64,000 nucleotides of DNA, from positions 93,501 to 157,500 of the forward strand of contig WPIO01000259.1 in assembly GCA_009760855.2 (NCBI GenBank). Reading direction: 5' to 3'. The notes under the pieces are model-generated. The model searched no databases. It saw only the letters and a program-made list of their open reading frames with translations, and was not told the origin of the DNA. The stretch's first letter is position 1. The number at the start of each line of letters is the position of its first letter. Position numbers and translations under genes: made by a program. This DNA is from Cristatella mucedo. Taxonomy: Eukaryota > Bryozoa > Phylactolaemata > Cristatellidae. Positions 12,181 to 23,949 of the stretch are shown one piece after another.

Positions 12181-14261
12181 AAAGAAAGAACCCGGCATTG
12201 TATCGACGCCACCGCTGCCAAAGCAGCTCGAGCTGCGTGTGCAAAAGGAGCCACAGTCACGTGACAATAACCTGACCATCTGCTGCAATTGGTGACGGGA
12301 AACGTTGCCGAAAACCCCTCCCACCGAACCGCATCGACCTTTGGTAAATTGCCGGATTCCTAAGAAGATCCCTTTTTTTTGCTTTCGTTCGCGTTTTGCC
12401 TGAGTTTTTTGCTATGAAAATGCACCTATCAGTTTTTTACGCCAGGGACATTCCTAGGACTATCTCGAACCGCTCATTTAGAATTCGGTAATCAGCCGAC
12501 CGGCGCGATTTATAACCAGTCTCGGCGGATCTTGCACGCGAGGCACGATCGGCAGAGGATGTGCTACGACGCATGCGTTTACAACCGAGAGAAGAATGCA
12601 CGTCCAATCGCAGCTGGCGAGCGAGTAGCGATTCCACTTTGGCGCTGTAACTCCGTCACTTTGTCGTCTGCTGCAGAAACCAGCCAACAACAGCATAATA
12701 TCCATATAATAGATAATGAGCACTAAACTTATTAAATTATTATCTTATAATGATTATCTGTGCGACCGAGAGTCATGGCCGCTCATAAATCCAAGCTGAG
12801 TCAGAGACCCGAATAATATTTTCGTTGCAGCCCGGCTCGACGCCAATGCAGCCGGAACGAGCCTTTGCCGACCAAGAAACTATTACGTCACGATTTTCAA
12901 ATGGAATCTTTGGAAACAAAAAGACCTCAACTCGGTTGAAAGTGCACCCACAGAATTTCACTCAATTGTGCACTCGCGCTCTCGTGCAGTGTGCTGCAAT
13001 TGACTGCAACGGTCCGGTCTAAAAAGCAATCCGCCACAAAGCGACCAGAACGCAAGTGCTAGAAGCACTTATTATGATTGCACATTGCTCTGCCATTCGG
13101 TTAATGAGTCACTCTCACACTTTTACCACAATGGCTTCGGCCATTCTGTAGCATTGCAAAAGCAAAAGTGACCCGCTAATCGAACACTGCCGAGATGGAG
13201 GAGGGCGAGAAGGAGGTAAAAGGCCAGTGAGAGTTACGAGAAGAAGGGAAGCGAGGTAAAAGGCGAGGTAAAAGGGCAAAAGGGTGAAAGGGAAGCGAGA
13301 AGGGCAGAAGTGAATAGTCAGGATAATTAAAGGGGTACACATCAATAGTTGGAAGGCTAAAGCATAATTGACTAATGATCAGTTGATAAGGCTGGCGAAT
13401 AAGTTGATAAGCTGACGGCATGATAAGTTATGATAGTTTATGACATATCGCGTTCAAAATCTGCACAATTCGGAGATTTCAAACTATTTCGTGGGATGCC
13501 ATTAGAAAATAGCAGTCTTGCAGTCATGGCAGCAGCTTCACTTAAAGTCCTCCTTAAATAAGGGCCGATTTGCAGTAATAAATCAATAAATACAGCAGCA
13601 ATAAATCCAACAGAAACCACATACAATTGATAGCCAAGTTTTGTTTCGCCGTCGCGTCTGGCTCTATCGTGAATTTATACACAGAGTTTTCATACGCCTT
13701 CTTGAAACTGTCATTATATGCGTCATTTCTGCATCTTCATCACTAAAGGCTGTCCTAGCGAATGCATCTCCAGAGCCCTAGCGAATCCCCAGAACCATCT
13801 CTAAATAATCAAGAAGACATCCAGAAACCTAGGGCGTTTAGATCGTCACCACTTCATTTAACCGGGCACAGGCGAGCAACTTTGTTTCTTCTCTGTCTCG
13901 CTAGATACTGAGAGACTGCGGCCATCGCAATATGCGTTACCATCCTGTTTTACGATGATGAATGACGATGATGTCCTGGAGAACGTTAAAAGCGAGAAAG
14001 AAAATTGACCAAGATTCCGCCAGCGAGTTTCCGGCAGAGCGGGCACACATGCTCCGAGAGCTTCTCTCTGGCGCGCAATGGTGGAGAATCGCAGCCGCCT
14101 TCCGTTGTAGGCCTTATTGGGTATCCGTAACCGGTAGACGGAAGCTGCCTTGATGTTCTGCACGCTGTGCCGCCGCAGAGCAATCCGAGGATATTTTCCG
14201 TAAGCTCGGCGTCAGAGAAGCGATTGTGGTTACTACGGCGGTAAATATATGGCATACATAA
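12181..14261. other. 3' flank of pseudogene B, shared noncoding DNA
   Basis: Closely parallels 53458-55500 in copy 2, with small indels. No gene supported: open frames differ between the copies and are interrupted. A region at 13195-13330 is purine-rich on the + strand (GGAAGCGAGAAGGG-type repeats) and is shorter in copy 2. Confidence 0.6.
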
Positions 14262-14343
14262 ATAATAATAATAATAATAATAATATTGCACTTGATAAAG
14301 CGCCCTCAGAGAACTTAATCTCTTTCTAGGCGCTTTACATTTA
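14262..14343 (-). mobile_element. LINE family B, very short 3' insertion, only in copy 1
   Basis: Minus-strand LINE B tail: AAT repeats, then TTGCACTTGATAAAGCGCCC, then the hairpin up to GGCGCTTTACATT. Copy 2 has the uninterrupted flanks at about 55495-55510, so this 80-base insertion came after the duplication. Confidence 0.85.
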
Positions 14344-14375
14344 AATATATATGAAATAATCTATATACATTTGTA

Positions 14376-14379
14376 TAGG

Positions 14380-14410
<31 letters not shown>

Positions 14411-14510
14411 CATAAATGTGCGAGTGCGTGTGTGGGGGAAAATATGCATCGGCGCCGGTGGCTGACTTTGTGTGTGTGTGTGTGTGTGTGTGTGTTTGTG
14501 TGCGTGCGTG
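14376..14510. repeat. TA and TG microsatellites
   Basis: TA repeat at about 14380-14406 and GT repeat at about 14470-14496. Open frames here (Cys-Val, Thr-His runs) are artefacts of the repeat. The region 14400-15094 has no clear counterpart in copy 2. Confidence 0.85.
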
Positions 14511-15094
14511 CGTGCCGGTCCGCGTGTGGGGGATAAATATCCATCGGCGACGGTGGCTTTGCTTTTCGGCAAGCCGAGGCCAAGCCGGACGTACCTGCCG
14601 CATGTACCTGCTAAATTAACCGGCCGCATTGAGCGGAGGACGTCCCAACAACCACGGAAATGCAAACATTGTGTATAACCATTAGGAACGTACATACCTC
14701 GTGCTGTGAGGTAGCCGACGAGTCGGTGCCCAATCGCCCGCTGTACCGCTGTAACAGCAGCCCTACCAGCTGTCACATGCAATTCTAAGCGCTTTCGCTA
14801 ATTTGGCATTGCGGTTAGCTAAACTTTTGGGGATTCTGCGCGCCGTACTGTTACTGCTTGGCTGCTTGGCTTACTGTGAGCTGCACGTGTGTATTGTGTG
14901 ATTATTTTATTACCGTGCCATGACGGTATGGGCAGATGGCTTTATGGCAGCAGATTTAAGGGACCTGTCGGTTTTTGGGAACTAGTTTAATGAGGGTAAG
15001 TCACTGCCTGGACGGTAGCAGGCGGTGGGAAGCAGGGCGGAGTGGGAAACCCTGCGAGTGACGGCCAGTGTTGGAGCCCCGCCCCCTCGGTGTC

Positions 15095-15195
15095 TAAATA
15101 AATAAATAAATCCCAGCTGATTAAACAGCCTCTTTTTGTATAGCGACAGAAGAGCCTTTACGGCTATCACCACCGCTTGCAGTGGCGATAAAGAA
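15095..15195 (-). mobile_element. tRNA-derived SINE, truncated
   Basis: Tail (AAATA repeats, 15095-15111) and about 80 bases of SINE body on the minus strand. The tRNA-like head is missing. Copy 2 has a different surviving piece of the same SINE at 55605-55665 and keeps about 480 bases that copy 1 has lost at this junction. Confidence 0.75.
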
Positions 15196-15999
15196 GGTCA
15201 GCGAGAGCTGACGTGCGACGCTCAGCTCAGCAACACTCTGCCATCGTACGTTCGAGATGCCGTTCTCACCGCTGCACAGAAGTACGGTCGCTTGGAAAGC
15301 GGTTTAGCAAACGAAGTGGGTAGCAATGGCAGCCGCGTAGCAGCCGACAACTCCTGTCACTGAAGCATAAGCACGAGCTGACAATCGCGTTACTTACAAT
15401 CGACTCTGAATTATGTACCTTCTGCCAGAGCTTATTCTTGGCTTTTGCATTATTATTGCTATTATTACCAGTAGTAGTAGCAGCAGCAGCAGCGGTGATA
15501 GTCAAAGGGTCCATCATCTTTGGTCCATCGCGGCCAGCTCGGACGCCCAGCGTCGTGACTGCTGATTGGGTCGGAAAGCAATTGACGCTACGGACGACGC
15601 GCCGCACCTAACGCTGTCTCGCCACTAAGCTAGACAAAATGGCCGACGTGCGACGTGCCATTATTATGCTCCATGCTCTGCATCCTTTAAGTCGCATTAT
15701 GCATTTATAACTAAATAAAACTCTCTTTGTACAACGGCAAAAGATGTTAGGATTCGGCTGCTTTGTATGAGGTGTTTGTCAAAGTTTTATACTCAAAAGT
15801 AAATTAAGTGAGCATACTTTGGATTGTAAGTCGGAACGTTGCGGAAAGGCAAGAATTAAAATGCCAAGAGCTAAAAGTAGTAAGGATTTAACTGGAAATA
15901 TACTGATGTTTAGAGATTTTGAGAAAATGGTAAAATCTTTTTTGGTTGCTTCCGCTGATTTTGAGTGTTTATTGAAGCCTATCTACAACACTAACTTAC
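15196..15999. other. shared intergenic DNA
   Basis: Matches 56163-56398 and 57085-57895 of copy 2. A TAG/CAG trinucleotide run lies at about 15468-15492. No gene recognised. Confidence 0.5.
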
Positions 16000-16953
16000 T
16001 AACTTACTAGTTATGGGCAAACCCAGTGTGATCAAGAGATTGGAAAGGCTGACTCTCAAAATTGGCTCTGCCAACATATCTCCAGTTGAATCATTTCGAA
16101 ATCTAGGTGTCATATTCCAAAGCGACCTCTCGTTAGACGACCATATCAGCTTCACAGTCAAATCCGCCTATTTTCAGCTTCATAACATAGCTAAAATTCG
16201 GGCTTGTTTAGATAAGGATACCACGTCCAAGTTGGTCCATGCATTCGTGACATCCCGTCTCGACTTCTGCAACTCACTGCTTACTGGCCTACCAGCATGT
16301 GCGATCAGGCGATTGCAGCTGGTGCAAAACTCTGCAGCTAGGCTTGTCTGTCGTGAGCGTCGCAGTTGCCACATTACTCCACTTCTCGCCGACCGGCACT
16401 GGCTACCAGTCAAGCAACGGATTGACTTCAAGGTTTTGTCCCTCACTTTTAGGTCCCTTCATTCTATGGCTCCAGCCTATCTGTCAGATATACTACCCCA
16501 TCAGGCTAAGCATCGTACCACCCGCTTTTCGGAATCCAACAGTCTAGAAATACCTCATACAAACCTTAAATCCTTTGGAGACCGTGCATTCAGTTCATAT
16601 GCTCCCAAAGCCTGGAACTCCCTCCCGACCTGCGTCAGAACATCTCCTGACCTGACCACATTTAAAAGGAACCTAAAAACACACCTATTTAGGACAGCAT
16701 TTAGTGGGTCCCTGTGATTCGTCCTTGATGTGCTTATGCGTGCAGAAACTGTGCATGCTCCCACTAACCACATTTGCATGCTGACCCTGTGCATGTCACC
16801 CCTAACCATATTATTCATTTCGTTTGTTTTTTCAAGCATGATTTTACTTACCATTCAATGGCATTTCACTTTACAGCAAATGTAAAGCGCCTAGAGAGAG
16901 ATTAAGTTCTCTGAGGGCGCTTTATCAAGTGAATTATTATTATTATTATTATT
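16000..16953 (+). mobile_element. LINE family B, young 5'-truncated copy, only in copy 1
   Basis: Best copy of LINE B in the window. An open frame from 16013 to 16717 (234 residues) gives the C-terminal reverse transcriptase region with FRNLGVIFQSDLSLDDHI, TSRLDFCNSLLTGLP, LQLVQNSAARLV, HWLPVKQRIDFK and APKAWNSLP. The 3' UTR of about 210 bases ends in a hairpin (AAAGCGCC ... GGGCGCTTT, 16887-16923) and an ATT-repeat tail (16935-16953). The duplicated locus in copy 2 (about 57890) has the flanks TACAAC and CCAGATGAAG joined with no LINE, so this copy inserted after the duplication. A short ACTTACTA repeat stands at its 5' junction. Confidence 0.93.
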
Positions 16954-16969
16954 AATCCAGATGAAGCTG

Positions 16970-17156
16970 ATTAAGGTTCTTTTAATAACGAAGAATACTA
17001 GCTGAATGAGCAGCCTCTTTTTGTGTAGCAATGAAAGAGTCGGCTGTCACCACCGCTTGCAGCGGTGTTAAAGAATCGTCCATCACACGATTGGACCGAC
17101 GACCATGGGGCCGAGGTCACAAAAAGCAACCGATACTGTGTCATCGCGGCTCACCT
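16970..17156 (-). mobile_element. tRNA-derived SINE, minus strand
   Basis: Decayed SINE copy. The GCAGCCTCTTTTTGTGTAGC and CACCACCGCTTGCAGCGG segments identify it. Shared with copy 2 (57925-58098). Confidence 0.8.
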
Positions 17157-17218
17157 GGGACTGTCCGTGGCACTCTCTCTCTCTCTCCCTCTCTTTCTAT
17201 ATCTCTTTTTTTCTCCAT

Positions 17219-17487
17219 CTAAGAACTAAAAAACGCACCCATTTAGGACAGCATTTGGTGGGTCCCTGTGTGACTCGTCCTTTACGTGCTTATGCTTGCT
17301 GACACTGCGCATGCTGCCACTAACCACACTTGCATGGTGACCCTGCGCATGTCACCCGTAACCATGTTATTCATGTTGTTTATAAAGCATGATATTACTC
17401 ACCATTCAATCGCGTTTCCCTTTGCAGCAAATTTAAAACGCCTAGAAAGAGATTGAGTTTTCTGAGGGTACTTTATCAAGCCTATAA
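17219..17487 (+). mobile_element. LINE family B, 3' fragment
   Basis: Begins in the last codons (AAACGCACCCATTTAGGACA) and runs through the 3' UTR and hairpin region. Preceded by a CT-rich tract (17173-17218). The copy 2 counterpart is 58215-58490, where the CT tract has grown to about 100 bases. Confidence 0.85.
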
Positions 17488-18501
17488 TTGTTACTCGTTG
17501 ATAATCGAGATTTTCCCATACCTAGTTAGTTAATTGCAGTTTGCTTAACGAACCAGATGTTTTTGTCCAAGATCAAGGTGTTTGTGCTAGCTTCGCAGTC
17601 GTGGGCTACGACGGCTGCGATTTGGCTACGCCCATCGGCTGACACTTGCCAGTATTGCAAACTGCTGCTGTGACTCGTTTACCGTGATCCGTAGAGGTTC
17701 CTTCCGCTATCATCGGTCAAGTGGCTTTTTAATAGCAGCAGTTACTCAAGTAATGTTGTACAATGGAAATAGCCCTGAGCCGTTGCACCAGTTCTTATTC
17801 TTAAAGCAGTATCGTATTTCCTCAAAAGAATTACCGGATTTTGCTCTACATTTATTTTATCCTATAACATGCATTTAGGCTTATCTTCAGTGGACCTGTT
17901 ATATTTCATGTACAAATATCTAAGAGTTATTTTTGCGGTAGCAACTGCATTACGAGCATATGACAAATCAGACTACATCTTACCCTCCGCTCAGATACGT
18001 TTTTTGGCGAAATACGAAAGTTCTCCCAAAGAGGCACACTTCATGGTGGAACATCAAACGGGCAAACTTAAAAACAAAAACGAGTGGCAAAGGTTTTCAT
18101 TGCAGATGCGTGACATATATTTGCAGAGCTTGCCCCTCCAAGCCCTGCCAACCAGTCTTGAAAGCAGCTGTCGACTGACGGGAATATTGCAATGATGGCG
18201 GCAATCAAGAACGCTCAGGTGTTAACATGCATTCGATGCCCACTTCGCATGCGAAGATTGCGGGCCAGATGACCTCAGTGCGCGGCAAAGTGCCACTCGC
18301 AGACCGTTACTGGAGACGACCTTTGCACGGTCTAAATGATTTCTTATTACCGTGAAATATCTAACTCCTAATGATTATAACTCAGAGAGGCCAGTTAATA
18401 ATGTCTAGTCCTGACGCAATAAAGCCAGTTCTAACCCTCCAGCACTGGCTCCCCATCAAGCAGCACGTCGACCTAAGGTTTACTAACATTTTTTCCTGCA
18501 C
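17488..18501. other. intergenic, partly missing from copy 2
   Basis: 17488-17735 matches 58491-58728. The next about 740 bases (17736-18470) are absent from copy 2, either inserted here or deleted there. No gene supported. Confidence 0.45.
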
Positions 18502-19335
18502 TATAATAATAATAATAATAATAATAGTGCTATTGATAAAGCACCCTCAGAGAACTCAATCTTTTTCTAGGGGCTTTACATTTGCTTCAAAAAGAAACGC
18601 GATTGAATGGTGAGTAATATCATGCTTGATAAACAACTTGGACAACGAGGTTAGGGTGACATGCAGAGGGTCAGCATGCAAATGTGGTTAGTGGCAGCAT
18701 GCACAGTGTCAGCACGCATAAGCACATCAAGGACGAAAGACAAGGACTAAATGATGTCCTAAATAGGTGTGTTTTCAGTTCATTTTTAATATGGTCAAGT
18801 CAAGGGATGTTCTGACGCAAGTCGGGAGGGAGTTCCACGCTTTGGAAACATGCGAATTAAATGCACGGTCTCCAAAGCATTTGAGGTTCGTACGAGGTAG
18901 TGGTAAACTGTTGGATTCCGAAAAGCGGGTGGTACGATGCTTGGCCTGGTGAGGGACTAGATCTGAGAGATAGGCTGGAGCCAAAGAATAAAGTGACCTA
19001 AAAGTGAGCGACAAAACTTTGAAGTCAATCCGTTGCTTGACTGGTAGCCAGTGCAGGTCAGCGAGAAGTGGTGTGGTGTGGCAACTCCGACTTTCACGAG
19101 AGGCATGCCTAGCTGCAGAGTTTTGCACAAACTGTATTCGCCTGATTGCACATGCCGGCAGGCCAGCAAGCAGCGAGTTACAGAATTCAAGTCGGGATGT
19201 AACAAACGTAGGGACCAATTTAGATGGGTATCCTTATCTTAACAAGTCTAAATTTTTGCAATGTTATGTGGCTGAAATTAGGCTGATTTGGCTGTGGAGC
19301 TGATGTGGTCGTCCAACGAGAGGTCACTTTAGAAC
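18502..19335 (-). mobile_element. LINE family B, minus strand
   Basis: AAT-repeat tail at 18502-18530, hairpin region at 18535-18580, then 3' UTR and a coding part whose reading frame (19218 down to 18775) carries TSRLEFCNSLLAGLP, WLPVKQRIDFK and SKAWNSLP. More decayed than the 16000 copy. The same insertion site in copy 2 holds a rearranged version (58785-59290). Confidence 0.88.
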
Positions 19336-19374
19336 ATGTCACCTAGATTTCGAGCTGACTATCTCGGTAGCTTC

Positions 19375-19630
19375 GTTCATATTTGCAGGTGCTACCTACA
19401 AGTGCAGGCCTACCTATCTGAACTACTTCCTAATCATGTCAAGCATCGTACCTACCAATATTCTGAATCATGCCGTTTAGCTGTGCCCTTAACCAATCTC
19501 AGATCCCTGGGAAGCTGTGCCTCTTCTAGTTCCAATCACCCCAGAGCCTTGCATGCGCTCTTAACTGAGGTCACACAAGTTTGCAGATTTGTTGACATTT
19601 AAAATAGCTGCTAAAAACTCACCTGCTACT
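19375..19630 (+). mobile_element. diverged LINE fragment
   Basis: Translates in part to AYLSELLPNHVKHRTYQYSE, equivalent to the AYLSDILPHQAKHRTTRFSE of LINE B but distinctly diverged, perhaps a third LINE subfamily. Shared with copy 2 at 59295-59505. Confidence 0.7.
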
Positions 19631-19940
19631 TAGAGTATTATCCGCGATCCGATCAGTGTGAATTTTCAGGTGAGCTTACGCTTACTGACGTTGTGTTACC
19701 GTTTAGTTACTCAATAATCGACTTGCTTCCTTTCGAGCCTTTTGTAAAGTACTGTAATAACGTGACTATTAGCTCTCTTAAAGTACTCTACTCAAATATA
19801 TCATACTTGTTCTTAGTTTTATCAGAGCCACGTTGCTGCATCAAAACGTTTTCTTGTTCATTTCTATAACATTCCGAAGAGACTTCGAGCGTCAATGACT
19901 TGTTATTCTAATTACCCTGATTAAATAATAATAATCACAT

Positions 19941-20485
19941 CACTTTTTCCGGCCTGCACTGGCTATCGGTCAAGCAACGAATCGACTACAATTTGTTGTC
20001 ACTTACTTTTAGGTCACTTCATTCTTCGGCTCTATCCTATCTCTCGGATCTACTTCCCTACCAGGCTTTTCAGGAACTATCTGTTTACCTATAACTCGTA
20101 GGAACCTCATATCGTTTGCAGACCACGCTTTTAGTTCGTATGCTCTCTAGGCCTGGAACTCACTCCCGACTTCCGTCACGACATCCCCTGACTTGACCAC
20201 ATTTAAAAAGAAGTTAAAAACGCACCAACTTATGAAAGCATTTGGTGGTCCCTGTAATTCGTTCTTTATGTGCTTATGCGTGCAGAAACTGCATACTGCA
20301 ACCAACAAAACGTGCATGCTGACCCTGTGCATGTCCCCCTAATCATGCCATACCTGCTGTTTATCAAAAATGATACCACTCACTGTGCGATTGTGCTTCC
20401 TTTGCAGCAAATGTAAAGCGCCTAGAAAGAGATTGAGTTCTATGAGGGTGTATTATTATTAAGTGTATTAATATTATTATTATAG
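19941..20485 (+). mobile_element. LINE family B, decayed, plus strand
   Basis: Recognisable from the CACTGGCTATCGGTCAAGCAA segment through the coding end and 3' UTR to AAAGCGCCTAGAAAGAGATT and an ATT/ATA tail at 20450-20485. Many indels. Not found at the matching place in copy 2. Confidence 0.85.
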
Positions 20486-21184
20486 TAATAATGATAGCAT
20501 ACATATTTATATATATATGTATATATATATATTTGTATTTACATTATTTAAATTATTTAGTCAATACTATTTTAAAGTACATGACATTTCTATTATTACT
20601 ATATAATAATATGATGCTGATTAAACCTAAATAAATTCATCGTAAAATCCGCAAACCAACTAAAAAAGCTTAATGCATCAGCACACCATGACATGCCATC
20701 TTGTTGAATGACGGTAGAATATACAAGACTGCTTTGCCAAAGTTTGCCTCTGTCAGACAGCTTGCGTACGAGTTGATTTGCATTTGACAGTGTTCTGTTA
20801 GAAAGCTTTGACAACAGAAGAGACAGTCGTTGGACAGCCCACCTGCACCCTTTCATCGAGTTAAGAGATTATTTAACGTCAGTCAGTAGTGAGTTGTATG
20901 CTGTTATAGCACGTAAACTGAAAGCAACGTCGGCAGAGGATTTGACGTCGTGAAGTAAACAGCCTAACGAACAGAGCTGGAAAAACCGGCACGGTTAGCT
21001 GTTACTGATAGGAGGGGGCTGCTTAGCAACTGCTGATCAAATTCTTGGCAAAATTCTGAATTGCTGAAATTCCGAATTGCTGAGCACCCCAAGATACGAG
21101 CAGCTAACTGAGTAGGCGGCAGAACACAACTGCGCAGTTTAAGTTGCACAGCTGTCCGTCGCCGTAGGTTCGCCTCTCGTGCTC
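20486..21184. other. intergenic, partly shared
   Basis: An AT-rich tract (20490-20640) is followed by about 230 bases (20850-21080) that match 60585-60720 in copy 2. No gene recognised. Confidence 0.45.
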
Positions 21185-22081
21185 TTGAAGCGTGTGGCTG
21201 GACTAAAAGGCTTTGCTGTTTTAATAGGTGATGCTATTGTGCGACCTTCACCACGTGCTCGTAATCTAGGTGTCGTGTTTGACAGCTGCCTCAATTTCAA
21301 AAGCTTCATTCAGAAGACTGCCTCTACAGCTAGCCATCACATCCGATCCCTATCCAAGATTAGAAGCTGTCTCCCACAGTGGCTTGTAAAGAATTTAACT
21401 AGCTCTTTAGTTCTGTCTCGGCTTGATTATTGTAATTCCCTTTTGGCTGGGCTACCAAAGAAAGCTATTATGCCACTACAGCAGACTATGAATATGGCTG
21501 CAAGGCTGGTCTTCAAGTCCCAGTGGCTTGAGCACGTGTCACCTTTGCTGGAAGAGCTAGGATGGTTGCCGGTTGAGCAAAGGATACAGAGCAAAGTTCT
21601 TATGCTGACCCACAAGGCCCACCACGGCTTGGCTCCTTCATACCTGGCTGAACTGCTGCATCAGTTTCAGCCTGTTTGTGCCCTCAGGTCCTGTGTGGAC
21701 AATAAATTAGCTGTCCCATTCCTCCGCCTAAAGACAGTTGACGACAGAAGCTTTAGCTCTGCAGGTCCTAGACTGTGGAACTCGCTTCCACAATTCTTAC
21801 GCAACGACATCTACTCTTCAACTGCCGACTGTAGCACATCTTTTTCAGCGGTCCTGAACTGCTACTTCTATGCTACTCACTACTTCAACTGCTCTCCTGA
21901 CTCATCTATGCTTCCCACTTTCTCTTTGTTTCGTGAGACGAAGTCTGTTGGCTACCGAATGTGTACCGAAAGCCGCTTAGGCTGTGAGTGTGCTATACAA
22001 ATCTCTCCTGCGTAACACCCACATGGTCTTTATGACTTTGTGGAGTTACAGACGGAGATAGATCACAGTACATTGAAGCGT
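21185..22081 (+). mobile_element. LINE family A, 5'-truncated, only in copy 1
   Basis: Open frame to 22015 with the same C-terminal reverse transcriptase region as 958-2082, but without the YADD box. TTGAAGCGT occurs at both ends (21185-21193 and 22073-22081) and is the likely target-site duplication; its last six bases also belong to the LINE sequence at the 5' junction, as in microhomology-assisted joining. The matching region of copy 2 (60720-60880) lacks it. Confidence 0.9.
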
Positions 22082-22365
22082 AAATTCTTGGCAAAGCCCA
22101 AAGCTGGAGCTGTGCACTTTTGGCGTTTTATATATGCGACGTATGATGCGGAGCGACGTATGACATAACTGCGGCAGCGACAAGTGTTTTTTCTTTCTTC
22201 TTCTGCAACAGCAAACGTACGCCCAGCCCCGTCCTACGCTCCCCCATCGGCTGTTTGTAACTAGACGGAGAACTAACGTTCAGGATCGGCCAGTTCTCTG
22301 TACGCTCGATGCATGTGTACGCTGAATATATCGCTCAATATACACCAATGTAACATCCCGATTTG

Positions 22366-22608
22366 ATGCTTTGTTCCTGCTCTAATTATTTCACGCCTCC
22401 CGGCTACGGCATCACGCCTTTACTTCAAGTCGCTATCCTAATTGATCCTAAAACAGAATCCAGCTCCTATAGAGGACCGATAACTAATGTCGCTCTGGAC
22501 TGCATACTCTCTGGTTCATATACAACCTCGCACGCCTATCCATCTCTTACTGTAGTGGCCAAATGGCTGTTTAATGTAGCCGTGCAAACTCTTGAAATCA
22601 AACTCTAG
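22366..22608 (+). CDS. hypothetical 80-residue ORF conserved in both duplicates
   Basis: I do not recognise this protein. The frame starts MLCSCSNYFTPPGYGITPLL and stays open in both copies of the segmental duplication (other copy 61163-61528). No indel separates the two over about 230 bases, although the surrounding DNA has many. Differences fall about equally on silent and replacement positions, which is weak support for past selection. No signal peptide, membrane segment or known motif is clear. It may be an exon, an old transposon fragment or chance. Confidence 0.3.
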   Translation: MLCSCSNYFTPPGYGITPLLQVAILIDPKTESSSYRGPITNVALDCILSGSYTTSHAYPSLTVVAKWLFNVAVQTLEIKL

Positions 22609-23049
22609 GACTCGAGAGACTCGTGGTATGGAAGAGGCCATTTTTCCAAGCCCCTACGCCGGAGGGGGGGGGGCAATCTGGCTAATTGGGTGGAAAAACT
22701 AAGGCAGCAAGCATTCAAGCCCCCTTTACGGAGGCTCCGTGGCATTTTTCAAGCCCCCTTTGCGGACGTTCCCTGGCAAATTCCCAGCGCCCCTTTAAAA
22801 GCTGTCTAGTCTAACCCTACAGTTTTAATTCACCGGTGGCTGATTCGTACTTTTTCTAAATGTTTATGATGCTGCCTGAAGTTAACATCGTGTGATGGTG
22901 GCTTTGGGACGACGGCTCCTACAGCCTTCTTCTCTGCGGCTACATAAGGTATTGCAGCCTATTGCAACCACGTGCTACCGAAAACTGCTGCTGTTTTCAT
23001 ACTCAGTGCAGTTTACGTAATACGCTCACTCCGTGTGATGCAGCGTTTA
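22609..23049. other. shared intergenic DNA
   Basis: Parallels 62300-62690. Short tandem imperfect copies of a CAAGCCCCCTTT segment lie at 22640-22800. No gene recognised. Confidence 0.45.
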
Positions 23050-23946
23050 TTTCTACTCTTGGATCTATAAAAGCCAGTCACAATGTGGATTCAATGAGGG
23101 GTTTTCTGGAAGAAAGATCAAATATCAAGCTTAGGGCTGCGAGCTGTGATTGCACAATAGGTAAGACGGTTACTATTTACGACCTGAGTCCTTAGTACAT
23201 GGGTCCAAACATTGTGGCAAGCGATCCTTTGTTCCGGCTGCAAGTGGTGGTGATGGTGGTCGTGATGGTTCTTCGTCTTGGCTCTATCTCGACGCTGTCG
23301 CGGTAGTTACCGGACTCTGTTGCTCTGAAAGCGAGGGAGGAGGTCGGGCTGTCCACGGGCGATTTACGGGACGGAGAGAGTCAACGCCTGGAGGATTCGG
23401 TGAACCCCGCCGAATACGGTCGTATAGCGCCCGAGCTCGCATTTTGTGTTTAATGTGTGTGTGCGCACATGGTCTTGGCAAGAGAGCTAAATGTAGTGTG
23501 TGAGGTATTCCTGCCGTTTAGGTGGAAGCGGAGCCCTAGTTTGTCGGTCAGGGTCTAGGCTCCGGTTCGGGCTCCTCGTTCTATTCGGGTCGTTCCCCAC
23601 AATAGACGCAGGTAACCTAAGTGACGGGACGTGTTTCCTCCACAAGAGCGCATGTGCTGTGGAGAGCTCGCGAGGAGTGCGGAGGATAACACTGAGAGCC
23701 AGACACACAGCGACATTGTGCGCTTGCGAATAAAGCTCAGTACAATCCCCAATTCGTGTCTCTTTCTAATTCACGCAGCGGACTCACGCCCTCCTTTAGT
23801 AATGGTAAGTAGGTCGGCGCCAGAAAACGCTCGTTTTGTGGCGGCCTGCTTATTGTGCGTAGGCGCGCACTAAACCGCATTCGGCCGCAGGCTACGCCGC
23901 TCGGTAAGCTTCGGGTTACGCCTACTCCGCCGTGCCTTCGGCATTA
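23050..23946 (+). mobile_element. dispersed LTR-like repeat R, copy 1
   Basis: Member of a repeat family seen six times in the window. It has a tRNA-like head (GGTAAGACGGTTACTATTTA then a decayed box B near 23201), a middle part, AATAAA near 23729, and a 3' segment with GTAGGTCGGCGCCAGAAAAC that resembles a primer-binding site next to an LTR. It ends in CCTTCGGCATTAC. The LTR reading is inference: no internal retroelement protein was found. Shared with copy 2 (62695-63588). Confidence 0.6.
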
Positions 23947-23949
23947 CGC

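Noticed and set aside
14315-14782. Thr-His and Cys-Val rich open frames
   Set aside because: They are products of the TG and TA microsatellites.
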